Notes: generated by a model not told the origin, from the letters alone. DNA of 64,000 bases from Epiperipatus broadwayi (GCA_028023455.1 JAQFVV010000030.1:7776876-7840875), one strand, 5' to 3'. Shown: positions 14,479 through 27,925, numbered from the stretch's first letter. Program-made: numbers and translations.

Positions 14479-14521
14479 GCTCTTAGCCCGCTGTTTAAAG
14501 TTTCAAGAAACTTTTAATTGA
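14471..14521 (+). other. Upstream ORF in the PHLPP leader, 16 codons
   Basis: The ATG inside the ATGGCGG motif opens a 16-codon frame (MAVLLARCLKFQETFN) ending in TGA at 14519-14521, 21 bases before the main ATG. If the transcript starts upstream of 14471 this uORF could dampen PHLPP translation. If transcription starts at or after the motif it is not in the mRNA. Confidence 0.35.
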
Positions 14522-14542
14522 AAGTAAAGTATTTTTGTCATT

Positions 14543-15173
14543 ATGTTTATGAACTCTGTTGCTTCTAATTATTTTTTACCACTTCAAAATAATACAGTTT
14601 GCAGCAATAAAGCTCAGTCATGGTGGAATACCGGTCTAAGAGATTTTTTGAACAACGACTTCCCAATATGTTCAGCGTATGATGCTTCAGTAATCAATGG
14701 AAATACAAACTATATTAATATGGATAACATAGGAGTTTCATGCGAATTCAATAATGAGGATGAGCAGTGGGATATCGGTGAAGTTTCGGATTTTGAACGA
14801 TCTAGACGAAAAAAAAGTATACTTTCTTTACATTTTCCTTCTCAAAAAATCAAAAATTTACAAGCTTGGTTATTAGAGGATACTAGTCGCGGCATTATTA
14901 GAGTTTATGATCCTGATTTCAGTTGGTCTCACTCACGTTCAATGCCTTGTAGTTTATCGACTACATGTCAACAGATTTGTTTGAAACTTGGTTGTCCGTC
15001 TAATGCTTTACATATTCAATATAATGGAGATGTTATAAGGAGATTAGAACCATATGATTATCCATTAGTGCATCAAAATGAATATTTAGCTAGTATTGGA
15101 TACAGTGATATTTGTAAAATTCAAGAAATCGGCCCTAATACAGAATTGGGATTTCTTGTTCGTTTTTATGCTG
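14543..15173 (+). CDS. PHLPP: PHLPP-family phosphatase, first coding exon (RA/Ub-like domain)
   Basis: First coding exon of a PH domain and leucine-rich repeat protein phosphatase, which in animals dephosphorylates AKT, PKC and S6K hydrophobic-motif sites. The 210 codons give a low-complexity Asn/Ser-rich N-terminus (residues 1-100) and a domain at about 108-210 matching the RA/ubiquitin-like N-terminal domain of vertebrate PHLPP. Diagnostic strings are WLLEDTSRG, GDVIRRLEP, EYLASIGY, KIQE and LGFLVRFYA. The exon ends G|GTAAGT at 15173/15174, one base into a codon (phase 1). The ORF reading on to 15202 is intron read-through. ATG 14543 is the first in frame and has A at -3; a second ATG is at codon 3. 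The PH, LRR, PP2C and PDZ-binding parts are not in this exon and I do not find them later in the window. It is the only recognisable host gene here. Confidence 0.85.
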
Positions 15174-16325
15174 GTAAGTTTATTCTAATTTATACATTTT
15201 AAAAAAAAATGTGTATGCATATATTATTATATTTATTTATATTTTAAAAATATCAAATATCTTGATCCATTATTTTGTAGTCACCCCTCCCCCTCTTTTT
15301 TTTTTGTTCTAAATATTTATCGTAAGGTATTTTAATTTTATAGAAGTTAATTAAATTTGGACGCAAATTATTTTAGTAAATTAATATTTTTAAATTTCAT
15401 ATACTGTTATTATGTAAACACGATTTGTATTAAATGTATTAAATTATTTTATTATTATTAGCGGGCAGGTTGAATTATTAAGTAACAGAATATTATAGTA
15501 AACCAATTGATAATATTTATCACTCGCTATAGTTTTTGTTCCTATAACATGTCAAATTTAATTTCGTTACATGTTAAAGCCTCTTGTAACATTAAGATAC
15601 ATAAAATTGAGATGCTAGAATAAATTGTTAACAAAGTGTCAAGTATTGTTAACTATAAGCCTGAGTGTTCTTACTTGATCAGTCCTTGTTATCTAGATAA
15701 CATCATCTATCTTCCAGCAGAGAATTTAGTATACATTTATTCTTATAAAATGATTTAAAAGTCATCAAAGTCATTCGGTCTGCACATCAATAGAAAATGA
15801 AATAAACTTTTTAATTTATCATTAGAAACTAATATGTAGTATTGTATAAACACACACACACACACACAAAATACTTCGTAATAAAAGATAAGTAATAATC
15901 GAATTAATCTAAAAATCTATGATCAGATAAACTATTATGGCAAGAACTTTTGAGATTAGCAGAGGAAATGATTTCTAATAAATTTTAATTAAGAAAAAAT
16001 AACGTTTAATCTATATTTGCATTGTATTAAAGTCAAGTTTAGAATAAAAGCAAGAAAGTAGTATCATGCCTTCTTAACTAATTTAAACTTAATATATATT
16101 TGTAAAGGAACTTGCAAAATTATTCCAAAAATGTGTTACAAAAAGTCTTTTTCAATAAATAAGTTTGTCATTAGCATTTGCAGTATTCTATTAATAAAAC
16201 ACAATTTAAAGTGATAGCAGAATTTTATAAAAGAAATTAACAAACAAATATATTTTTGAAATGTATCTTGCATCTTAATATGTAATTATTCAGTTAATTA
16301 AAGAAAATACATATACCTGTATATA

Positions 16326-16571
16326 TATTTATTAAATACTACCTAATGCTATACTAGTAATAATAAGTAAAATAAAAATTCATATAACTTTATAATACTA
16401 GTCAAAAAAATAAACTTTATCAAAATTCTTTCACAACCATCTATTGACAAATTGAAAAGGTTTATTTGTTAATAGATGAAACTATGATTGTGGAAAATTT
16501 GAGTAAAGTTTAGTTTTTTGGGCTAGTATTGTGATATTATAAGAATTTTTATTTTATTTATTAAATACTGT
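16326..16571. repeat. Foldback, arms about 100 nt
   Basis: Arms at about 16326-16452 and 16463-16571 are diverged inverted copies (roughly 80% by eye). Examples are AATAAAATAAAAATTC against GAATTTTTATTTTATT, and CACAACCATCTATT against AATAGATGAAACTATGATTGTG. A short A/T spacer separates them. No coding capacity and no clear flanking duplication. Confidence 0.6.
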
Positions 16572-19104
16572 ATACCATCTCCACCCCTCCTTACAATTTC
16601 TTCTATTAATTTAATCTTTTCAAAATGTAAGTGAAGATAAGTAGGCAGTACATACTACCTTCAAGAGATATTTTATCATCAAACTGTTTGCTTTTGTTTG
16701 CCATTCCCCATCCCTAATCCTATTTATTTTTTCTCAATATTAGTGCAAAACATTATAATCGTTTATGTTCGATTTATCATATTCATTATAAAAGCTCCTA
16801 TAGTATATTATTGATATATAAATTGGTAATGGAGCTATAGCAATCTACCATTGTCAGTGATTATTATTTTAACTTTTGATTGTTTGATCACTGTTCAGCT
16901 TTGTCAAAATTAAAATTATAAAATTTGCTTCCCATTAGATGACTTTTATATACTTATGTTTTTATTTTAAAAATTAAAGCATTAGATAATGATATGAAAG
17001 TATTTGCAGACAATATCATTTACAATAGGATAGTTTTATTTCTTGGGTCACGAAACCAGAAGTGCATAAATTTACATTGTATATTTATTGTTTTTACTTT
17101 AGTGAATTTTTTAAGCAGTTCCTACAATTTATTATAAAGGATTTTCAGTGATCATGTTCTCATTCAAAATGGTTTACACAATCACAAAATAATAAAAGTT
17201 TTTGTATTTTTATGGACTAGAAGCATGGAAATTAAAAGCCGCAAATTAAAAAAAAAAAGTGCAAATAATTTTAAAATAATCCCTTTTAAATTTAAAAACA
17301 ATTTCCATATGCTTAAATATAAAATTAAAAGTTAACAAAGGAACATAATGTAGATATTGCCTGTGAGAAACCGAAACCATAATTAAAACGCAAAAAGTAA
17401 TGATAAAATGAAAGCAGAGGCTTCCTTTAAAATATAAAGATTCAAAAAAAAAAAAACAATAGTACAAATAAAATCTAATGAAGGTTTCTTCATATGAAAT
17501 AAATTAGATAAGGTGAACAGAAATTTCTCATAACAAAAAAAAATGTTTCGTATTTCAAATTATTTTTTTAGGCTGTGATAAAAAAAAAAGAAAAAGAAAA
17601 ACCATATTTAGTTTATAAAAGTGAACAATTTTCTAAAACAGTGCCAAATCTTCACTACCAATTATTTGGGAATTTACCTTTTTTAAAAATTAGATTTGTT
17701 ATATCAAAAAAAGTGATGCACCAATTCAACATTGAATGCAAAATCACTAATGGTAAAATTATGGAAGAAAAAACAAAATGGTATTTTTTTTATATTAAGA
17801 GGGTGAGAGTAGAAATTGATGTTAACTTTGGATCCTTTTTTAATTCTAAATTTATTTCTATTAGTAGTATTTTCACCATCTTTATTTGTTTTTAAATAAA
17901 TATTATCTTCTATATTACTTAAATGTGACAATCTCAATCAAACTTTCTCATGGGAATTTGGCCTCTGCTCACATTGAATTTATTCATTATGCTATTTTTC
18001 TAGAAATAATCAGTTTTAATGAAGAAGGATACTTATACTATATTTTGAAAAACTAGATTAATAAATAATCTCAGAGGACAGGTTTTTTTTAAAAAACACT
18101 ATATAAACAAATTTGACATATTTTCAGTAATAAGGACAAGTACTGATTTAATATAATAATGTAAGTAAAATAATGTAAAAATAATTAAAAGCATATTCTA
18201 TTTATTGTAGATTATACTTTTTTTTAACGCTGTAGTAAAAATTTACAATTGCAATGAAATATGTATTAAATGTATTTAATTCAAAATACTGTGGGTGATA
18301 TTTATAGCCTGTCTTTTACAGTAAAGCAATTTGATCAATGAGTAATACCTAATATTCAAAATCTTTGTGTATCACTTGATATCTTCTCCGCATCATTCTG
18401 TACATTAGCATAAATACAGAATAGTGAATTATATCAAAATTAGTAATGATATCTCAACTATTTTTCTATAAGTCAACAGAGATGCATAGAGATTCTACTT
18501 GAATAATATTTAACATTAAGTTAATGTATATTTGAAATATTATGACCTGAAATGTAATTGATATTTAAATGATCTTTGCAGATAGACGATTTGTATTCTT
18601 ATTGTTCACTAGATTCAATTTTTGAATTTTAAAGTGTGGGAACATTTAACACTATTTATTGTATTAATTAATTTCAATACTTGATAGGATCAAAAAAGAA
18701 TTAGATTTTTGTTCATTTTTTATAGAAATGCATTCAAAAATTACATTATCTTGCTATTTTTCATTTTTATTGCTATATTTTTTTCTGAGAGTGATTTTTA
18801 AAATAATGTTTTCTTAGACATGTCACACAATAATATTTTTCCATCATGTATATGCAATTATGTGTATCCACGAACATATAAACAGATTTTTTTCAATTTT
18901 TAGTAGATTCACTTATTAAACAGTTTCGTGGATAAATGTCTTTGCTTCTTCTAAATTGATTTGATAATAAATTTATCATATTTGTTTTTGATGGTAAAAA
19001 ACAACAACATCAAATTACTTTAGAATGTTTAAATAATGATTAAGTAAAAAACAATTTGTTCACCTTACTTTGAACACCTTTTAGCAAAAAATGTTTTTAC
19101 TGTA

Positions 19105-19245
19105 CATGTTCACACAATCTTACATTATGACTGTTCTGCGATCTTCTTTAGAACCACTCATATTTAAATTTACTATTTTAAGAAATTAAAATGAGTGGCT
19201 CTGAAGAAGAGTGCAGGACAGTCAAAACATAAGATTGCATGTTCA
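19105..19245. repeat. Foldback, arms about 55 nt
   Basis: The left arm (19105-19161) runs CATGTTCACACAATCTTA to AACCACTCAT. The right arm (19191-19245) is its diverged inverted copy, running ATGAGTGGCTCTGAAG to AAGATTGCATG. The spacer is about 30 bases of A/T. Likely a MITE-like or snapback insertion. Confidence 0.65.
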
Positions 19246-19412
19246 TATACAATAAACAATTTTTTTTTGCTAAAAAGTATTTACAGTAAGATAGATAAAT
19301 TGCATTTATATAAGATATTACATTGAAATGAAGGAAATATTGGATTTAATAATGTTAACTAGAAGACTATGATTTAATTATTAATAAGTTTGATTACATT
19401 TACAAAACTTTT

Positions 19413-19579
19413 TATACTTATATAGGTCAATCTGAAGCATCCTGATTTGGGAATGTGAAGTTGTTGATCTGTTCACTCATGAAGGTTAATTGGTAAAGGA
19501 AATTGTGGACGTAATTAATGAAGAGAACAACAACTTTACGTTCCCAAATCAGGATACTTCAGGTTGACTTGTATAAGTA
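19413..19579. repeat. Foldback, arms about 52 nt
   Basis: Arms 19413-19466 and 19528-19579 are inverted copies with only a few differences (CCTGATTTGGGAA against TTCCCAAATCAGG; AAGTTGTTG against CAACAACTT). The loop is about 60 bases. It lies 170 bases from the previous foldback but shares no sequence with it. Confidence 0.7.
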
Positions 19580-22500
19580 GAAATTTAGGTTAAAGATAAG
19601 ACGGCCAACTCCTATCTTTGTAAAAGTAGCTATCATGTGTCATTGTTTGGGAGGTCCCTCTATCTGCAAAATAATATTGCTTGACTATTATAAAAAATTG
19701 TAAGGCGCATTTGATACAGGTTAAAGCCTGTCTTATAATATAAGTATTTACATATACTTCCTGTATGCCCAACAAAATTATAATTACAACTTTAAAGCTT
19801 TTTATACAAAAATTAAGTTTTAAAATAAAACAATCTTTATTAACAGGATCTATTAAAGCATATTTTTGAATGGTATTAGCTGAATAAGTACAAAGTAATT
19901 TATTTGAAACATTTTTAGTAAGTTTATGATTACAATATAATATTTTCACCAATAGAAAATGAAAGTGCCATGAATTTAATTGGCAAAATAGTGATGTCTT
20001 GCAGTTATAAAGTTTTGCAATTTTTTGTTCTAAAATAAAATCTTTTTTTTTTTTTTTAATTTGCTAATAATAGCAAAAAAAGATACTTTCCCCCCTCTTT
20101 TTTTAAAAACTTAGATCAAATTTGAATGAGTGATGGATCAATTGAAAAATCAGAAAATAGAGGAGTCTTTCATGTACAATAGAATTATAAATAGCATAAT
20201 ATTTGTATAAAGTAATTATTAAAAAATTAAAATATTTTATAAATGTAAAAAAAAAGTGTTTTGTATTAAGTATTTTTATTTTCACTTAACAAATTTTGAA
20301 TTTGCTTCACTAAATATTAATTTTTAGAAATCCATCAGAAGGACTAAATAGTGTACATGTGTGTGAACGGATATTTGAAATAAATAGGAAACTGTAAATG
20401 ATGATGCAAACTTATTGATAATATTAGATTATTTTATTTTGTTTTAATGATAAGTAGTTTTGCCTGTTATATTAAGTTTGCAATCAAAATTTAATTATTT
20501 TATGTGAAAATGGAATTAATATATGACATTATCATCAAATAATAATAATCATTATTGATTTTTCCAGTTTTCATCATTGTAAAAGCAATTGATGAGTTCA
20601 TATATTTTAATTGACGCTAATAATGAAAAAGGAGGGTGGCACTGGGGGGAGGAATTAATTCTCTCATTAATCTTGTTTTTATTTTATATGATGATTTCAG
20701 AAAACAGGTGCTATTAAATACAATAGTTTAGTCATGTTTCCCATAAATTATTTCCTACTTCAGGGAAAATGAATTAATTAGATAAAATATCAATTTATTA
20801 AATATTAAAAGAGAAATAAATATAGCAAAATAAAAATTTTAGTATTAAAAAAGAAACAGATTATCCTTTCCTTTTTTTTAAATATACTATCTATCTATCT
20901 ATGTGTTCTAAAAATTTATTTATTTGTACTTAAATTTTATATAATTTTTAAAAAAATATGATTTGGATATTAAGAATTTCCACAAATTAAACATAGCAAT
21001 GGTGTTTTTCATAAAGGTGATTTGAGTACAAATAGTTTTTGGAAGTCCCAACAAAATTTCCAATAAGAAGATTTAGATGTAAAGAAGGATTTGCTTTAAT
21101 TTAGTCCTGCCCTCCCCAGTCATCAAAATATTAACATATTATAAATTTCAAAATTAGTATAAATATTACAGAATTAGTTTTATATATTGATATTACATTC
21201 ATAATCCAAAGTAATAATATAGATATCTTATAAATAGTATTATATATAATACAAAAAATAAAAGATAGTAAAATGTATTTAAAGTGGAATATGGTTTTGC
21301 TGTAATCGCAACTAGGCAAATTTTTTAAAATTTATTTTTATTAGTTTTTTAAAAACATTTGATCTTTGCTTTGCTTTGCGAGAAAGTTTCTAGTAGATTT
21401 TGCAGGAGGGCATCAAAATTCTAGATACATTACTGCAGTTTGGGATGCTATGCTCAACACAGGATCTATATGCCATGCATCATCAACATATCTTTTATGG
21501 TAACCTTGGGGAAACAAGAATACATTATATTGTGTATAAGTAATTTAACACAGTGCAGTATTATATTCATGTCACAAATTATAATACAGATGTACAGTAC
21601 ATATAAATATTTTCAAAATTTATAATACCATTAACTGTATTAAGAAGATCAACTATTAAAATTTGATCAAATACTGTAAATCGTTTGAATGAAAACAACT
21701 CTCTCTTTTAAATTTTATTGTTAATTGTAACACTGCTATGTTCATAAAAATAATAATTATTCTAGAATTAAGGTTATTTTTACATTTGCACTTTTTTTAA
21801 AAAAAAATGTTTTTTAAATTATATATATCTTACTTTAAGCATATATATATAGATTGATCATTATCACTTAGCTATGTGCAAAAAAAATTAAAAGCTGAGC
21901 CTTTCTGATTTTTGTTTTTCAAATTTCTTTTTTTTTTCATACCTGTGTAGTTTCTTCTAAAACATCTTTTTTAATTCCTCTATTTTTTAAGAAAATTCAT
22001 ATTCCAATGTTTCTTTTCATAATTTCTCAAAAAATAATGCCATCTCGTATATTCTTACAATATTTTTACATTTCTGATCTTAATTTTCAACTTAGTCTTT
22101 CAATTCATCCAATTTACATTTTAAAGGCTTCATTTTTGTTCCTCACTTTTTCCAATTATCTATGCTTATGCTGTACATAAAACAAATAATATATTTAACA
22201 AATCCTTTTCTTAGATTTGATTTAATGGTCCATAGAATAACCTCCTTTGATTACAAATGGATTTAGATTTTTCAACTTTCCATTTCTTTAATTTTTTATT
22301 GTTACTTCCATAATCATTAGTTATTCAACTTCCCAAATGTTTAAAAGCTCTAATTTTGTTATTTTTATTGCTTTAGTTTTTATTTATTTTTACTCCAAAT
22401 GCTTTAAATGCTTTCTCAAAATCTATATAGCATTTTATAGAGTTCATTTTTATTACCTACAAATTCTGTTTTCACCAGCAGATTGTAATGCAACTACAAC

Positions 22501-22937
22501 CACCTTGACTCCAATGCTAATTATTCAGTCATTTAAATCAATTCATCTAACTATATATTAAATCAGGAGTTGCAAAAGTTTTTTGATTGTTGATCCCCTA
22601 AAAATCTTCAAAACCTCTCATTAACCCCTACAAAATGTTACAAACAAACAAAAAAGCTTTTAAAGCCACTAAACATCACATGATCACTATTTCTTATGCT
22701 TGCTCTTAATTGTTATTAAAACAGGCAAAACTCTATAAATATTGCCACTCAGTGCAAGCCAGAGTAATCAATGGATGTCAGAAGGCTTGTGCATAAAATC
22801 CCCATCTAGTTCCTACTCATCCAATATCCCCAGACTAATTTCTGGTTTGTGGCCTTCATCAATGAGGAGCCTTGGATCTGAGAGCACTGTACCTAGATCT
22901 TAGGATCTAATGCAACCCTCCAGCAGCCATCTTTTAT

Positions 22938-23023
22938 TTTAAATTTTATATTTGTATTATATTCGTATGTGGATGGATAATTTAAATTTTATATTTGTAT
23001 TATATTCGTATGTGGATGGATAA
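22938..23023. repeat. Exact 43-bp tandem duplication
   Basis: Two identical 43-bp units (22938-22980 and 22981-23023), each running TTTAAATTTTATATTTG to GTGGATGGATAA. A few bases of a third unit follow. Exact identity indicates a recent slippage duplication. Confidence 0.95.
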
Positions 23024-23626
23024 TTTAAACCATGAAATTATGGCATAATGATTTGTACATATAATATTTAAGATTAAATAAAAATAATGTAAAATGTTTT
23101 CTTTATAACTTATTTACGGTTTTCTGATTTAAAGTTTAATAGATATAACTGAAACTAAAGTATTTTTTTATAAGATCTGTCAAATTTGCTTTTTTTAAAA
23201 TAAACAATATAAAGAAAATATGTTAAAAGTTATTTATATCTAATTAAAATAAAAGTCATCGGTTTATAATTAGAAATGGTAATTTTGTGTAAACAAGAAA
23301 TCAATTAGTGACCGCACCTGGGGTAAAAATAAAATCTAGTTTACTGTTTGAATTTGTTTCAACAAAAGATGTTATCATTAAATCATAATACCGTTACTAT
23401 CTGCTAAGCCATAACATTTTATAACACCTAAAAAGAAATTTAATTAATGAAATCGGAATCAAAATTATATAATTTATATATTTTAATAATTTTTTTAAGT
23501 AAATTAAAAATAACACCTCGGAGACTTTATCAGTAGTAGAATTTAGATTATATGATTTTGTTTAATTAAAAGTCGATTGGTCCTGAGGCAAACGAAATTC
23601 CAAAAAGGTGTTAAAGCTTGGTGGAA

Positions 23627-23966
23627 ATATATAAATAGGCAAGCGGAAAAGATACTCCATCTTGCTTTTGAAGAGCTGTTACTATGAGAAGCTGAAAATT
23701 TGTTAATTTATCTATGGTCTGCTAGTCAGGCAAGAATTTGTTGCCTTTTCCATGATGGAACGTCGGAATTTGATCCATCCAGGATGGAGCAACAACCAAC
23801 ATTGCCTTAACAAGCTTATAATAAATAGAAGATGCCATAAGCCGTTAAAAGAACTCACCTTCATTCAAATTCAACTACCCCAACTCCAGCTATAGGAATA
23901 CCATCTTAAATCATCTCCCAACTAAAGAGAAGATGCCATAAGCCGCCAAAGAACTCACCTTCATTC
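23627..23966 (+). promoter_or_regulatory. TATA-box and direct repeat, LTR- or promoter-like
   Basis: A strong TATA-like string, ATATATAAATAG (23627-23638), stands ahead of a less AT-rich transcript-like stretch. That stretch holds two copies of a 40-bp direct repeat (23827-23866 and 23928-23966, both starting AGAAGATGCCATAAGCCG). This composition is typical of a retroelement LTR or a Pol II core promoter. No coding region follows and no second LTR was found, so it could be a solo LTR or an old repeat. Confidence 0.3.
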
Positions 23967-25429
23967 CAGCTTGAGTATCTTTTAAAATTATTAAAATCGC
24001 AGAGTTCTGTGTAAAATTCAAAATAATCATTATTGCTTCAAAATTAGGTTAGCTAACTATATTGTAAACTCTTTCTAAATTGTCTTATCAATAATATTTC
24101 AATTCTATAAATGACATACTTTTGTTAATTTCCTTTATTAACTTCTTGTTTTGCTATATAACTTAATCACTGCAGTTATATTTTCTCTCTTGCTTATTTT
24201 AGTTATTATTAATTATGCCTGTCTCGAAACGGCGTGCATTTAGTTACGAAATATATACTTTTTGAAGATATTATTTAAAATCTTCGTATTGTATTAATTA
24301 TAGCGTCATTTAGCGCTCCATTTCGAACCCCTAATTTATAAATAATGGCGACTCTTTGTGCTCGTTATTATTTTGTCATTTAGTAAATAATTAATGTAAA
24401 TATAAAATGTGGCTTATAAATCCAAACTTTCAACCTTTAATTATTATGTTACTAAAGGTTAAACTAGCCTGGAATGTAATCATAAGTATATTTTTCTTAT
24501 TAAAGTATTCGTAAGTCCCTTAAATATACTTTCTCCCTTTAAAAGTTTATTAATTATACACAACTAAGAGATTGAACGGGATAAAGTAAAGTTTGTGTAT
24601 ATATATATTTCCGTCAGTAGCATATATGTATTTCTCATGCTACAGAAGAGTTGGCTCTTTTAATCAAGCTGACAAAACTAGTATTCATTTAATGTATGCT
24701 ATTTAATTTATAATATACTTCGGCTTGGCGGATGTGAAATTTATCAATATTTTATCGTGCTGTTTTTTTTATATATATATAAGATGGAGCCTCTTTATTA
24801 TTATATTTTACTTGTGTGTAGCGTATTAGTAAAATCTTTATAGCCAACTCTACCTCCATAATATGCAATATTCGGCGTTGAACAGAAGCATTCTTGAAAA
24901 CCCATTCGATCTAAAGCTATCTGTAAGGCTTTGTATGCCCATATTTAATATACAAATTTATCATAATCGGACGTATTATTAAACTTCACTCCAGACTTGG
25001 TTTGATTACATGTATAATAGCCACTCGAACTGGTGATGAAAGGGCATAACTAATAAGTGGAATGTAGTGATTTATTATATAGCATAAAATTAGTGCAATT
25101 AAATAATAGCCACAAATTTATTTTGCTAAATGGCCTAGAGTAATGTTGTTTAGTAAATAAAATGCCTGCATGCATTATTCAATGCTAAGTAATGAGTTAT
25201 ATCAAGTATATATGAAATTGTCAATAAATATAATTCATCATATATCAGTTTCTGTCTCATTAAATCAATCCAATTCACTAATTGACCATAGCTATTCATT
25301 AGTAAAGCCCCTATTAATTAAATATATTAGATTTTATCTTTGGAATGTCTCTAGTTTTGAAAGAAGGGGGGGGGGGAATTAGCTTTTTTTAAAAAAAAAA
25401 ATGATTGTCGTAAAAATTACATTTTTTGT

Positions 25430-27632
25430 TTGTCATCTGATCGTTCGTGTCAGCCACCAGAGGCGCGATTTCTAGTTAAATTTCTAGAAATATACCGTTT
25501 CCGCGGCCGCACCCAAGCCTTTAAGCATTCTTTCTAAAAGAAATCCTAGAAAGATTGTTAACTCGGAGTTAAGTCTACTTTCTACGCTAAAAGGTAGAGT
25601 ATTAACTCAGAAGTTAAGTCTCCTTTCTACGATAAAATCTAGAAAGAGTATTAACTCGGCTTAGCGGCTAACGGTGTGGCTTTTTCCGTTGCTAAAAACA
25701 GAGGAAAATGCCATAGTTGTTTGTGTCACACACTATATCGTAATGCTGTGTTATGTATTTGATGTAACAATATCGTACTAGGGTGTTTATTTTGATCGTG
25801 TCAAAATTATTTAAATTTTCATCAGTGCCTTGTTTTTTTTAAGACCAATCGATGTACTGTTACATTTTATCAATTTTAACAGTATCGTGATTGTTCCTCA
25901 TAAATTTGTATTTCTCCTAAATTTTCGATTAGGGTGGAATAGCGTAAAATTTAAAAATCACGCTTTGAGTCACGTTTTAGCGAGAAATTTTCCGAGACAA
26001 AGTACGGCTAATTCCCACAACAGAAAACTTTAAAAGATGGGAATTGCCAGACACGGGCTAGCGCTGGAATATTTCTACAGCAAAAAAAAAGAAAAAAACA
26101 TCCTGCTGCTGAAAGAAAAGATTGGATTGTGCGGCAAATATATGCAGATTTGAGGTCCGAAAACATCTGTCGACGGAAAGGTTCACTTCGTAAAGGCAAG
26201 CTTGTTTGAGGGATTCTAAATGACCTTCGTCAAATGTCAAAAATAAAAGAAGTAACTTCAATTTTTATTTAAACGTACATCCCTTCTTCTCCCGATAATT
26301 GTTGGCATCGGCAATCAAATGTAAAATAAAAGAAGTAACTAAAATTTTTATTTAAACATAGCCCCAAAAACCCCTCTTCTCCCAATAAAAGGAACGCCAA
26401 TTATTCTTTAATCGTATAGAAAAAAACAAAAAAAACCCTCCCACTAATTGTCCTGGCCAATCAAATGTAAACCAATCGAAGTAAGACAGTAAATTATTAG
26501 TTAAACATAACCCAAATTACTATTCGAACGTACACCAAAAAAGACTCGCTCTTGTCAATCAAAATTAAAGAAACGTAGACTATTATTGTCCCATTGTCAA
26601 ATCGAATAATATTTGGGAAAACCCAAATAATTTATAAACGAAAAAAAAAAAAAAAAGAAAGTCAAATCGGTTTTCAATCAAATGGTAACCGATAAAAGTA
26701 ACTTAAATTTTGATTTAAACATACACGAACAAAAACAAAATGCAAAACTCTTTCTCCCAATAATTGTTGTCACCAATCACCAAAAAACACCCACCCCTCT
26801 CACTAATTATTGTCAGCAATCAAATGTACACCACTACTAAAAGTAACATAAACTACTATTCTTTAAACGGTTACACCCCTTCTCCCAATAATTGTTGTCT
26901 ACAATCGTACACACAAAAAAACACCCTTCCCAGTAATTAGTGTCGGGAATCTAATGTAAACTGATCAAAGTAAGACCGCAACTTATTATTTAAACGTAAC
27001 CCAAATTACTATTTGAATCTACACCAAAAAAACACCCGCTCTTGTCAATAAAAATTAAACAAACAACTACTATCGTCCCATTGTCAAAAATATTTATTTG
27101 TAGAACCAAAACCATAATTTATAAATGAAAGGAAGTCCAATCGGTCGTCCATCAAATGTAAACTGATAAAAGTAAAGGTTTTAAATTTTATTTAAACATA
27201 AACACACGCGCGTGAAAAAAAAAAAACAACACTTCTCCCAATAATTGTTTTCGGCAATCAAATGTAAACCTATCAAAGTAACGTAAATTATTATTTAAAG
27301 ATCCATCATAAAACCCCGTTCTCTCTTGAATTTTGTCAATCCAATTTTACAAAAACAGTAATATTATTTTTTTTTTTTTTAAAAAAAAAAATTACTATTT
27401 GAACACACACCAAAAAAGACCCTTTGGTAAAAAAAAAAAAACTATTATTATCCCATCGTCAAAAATATTATTTGGGAAAAATAATTCAGAAACGAAAAAA
27501 AGTAAACTTTGTAAACAAACCAAAAAAAAAGTCAATATTAATAGAGAATCGCTATCCCGGGAACTATATATTAATGTGTTTTTCAGTTAGAAATCGCGCC
27601 TCTGGCGGCTGACACGAAGGATCAGATGACAA
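25430..27632. mobile_element. 2.2-kb non-autonomous DNA transposon with 45-bp TIRs
   Basis: Terminal inverted repeats 25430-25474 and 27588-27632 match at 43 of 45 positions, starting TTGTCATCTGATC and containing CCAGAGGCGCGATTTCTA inward. They are far more GC-rich than the flanks. The interior has no transposase. It holds sub-terminal repeats of the type TTAACTCGGAGTTAAG (25560-25660). From about 26226 to 27310 there is an irregular array of modules containing CAAATGTAAA, CTTCTCCCAATAATTGTT and TATTTAAAC, with spacings of about 90-220 bases. The flanks are A/T runs, so no target-site duplication can be called, and the superfamily is not identified. Confidence 0.75.
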
Positions 27633-27668
27633 CCCATTTTTTTAATTTTTTTAAAAAAAAACCACTTT

Positions 27669-27925
27669 TAGAGTAAATAATTAAAAAAAAAGATTGATTT
27701 TTAAATTTAGAATTGACTTATAGATTAATAAAATATTTTATGAATAATTATGAGGATTTCTACGCGATAATTTTACCAAACCTGTCTAATTATAGCGTAC
27801 TTTCGTATGTAAATCTATGATGCCATTCAAGCGGCCATGATAGCAAATTTCACTGCCCGATTTATATATAACATTTTGACATAGAGTAAATAATTAAAAA
27901 AAAAAAAAAGATCGATTTTTTAAAA
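27669..27925. repeat. Pair of about 33-bp direct repeats
   Basis: TAGAGTAAATAATTAAAA followed by an A-run and GATTGATTTTT or GATCGATTTTT occurs at 27669-27700 and again at 27892-27925, bracketing about 190 bases. Could be the duplicated flank of an old insertion. The A-runs weaken the case. Confidence 0.5.

Larger units (their letters stand above)
15174..25429 (+). other. Presumed PHLPP intron 1, proximal part
   Basis: Begins with the donor GTAAGT. AT-rich and non-coding apart from repeats listed separately (foldbacks at 16.3, 19.1 and 19.4 kb, small tandem duplications, promoter-like sequence at 23.6 kb). A short (CA)n tract lies at 15850-15868. No exon with PH-domain or LRR signature was recognised. 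The intron assignment rests on the donor site and on the lack of downstream PHLPP exons. Confidence 0.5.

Noticed and set aside
22564-22640. hAT-like terminus (CAGGAGTTGCAAAAG, then TTGATCCCC)
   Set aside because: Looks like the end of a hAT non-autonomous element, but I found no matching inverted end or 8-bp duplication.
25455-25470. CTCF-like core CCACCAGAGGCGCG in the TIRs
   Set aside because: One base short of the usual core. A chance resemblance in a GC-rich TIR is likely without binding data.
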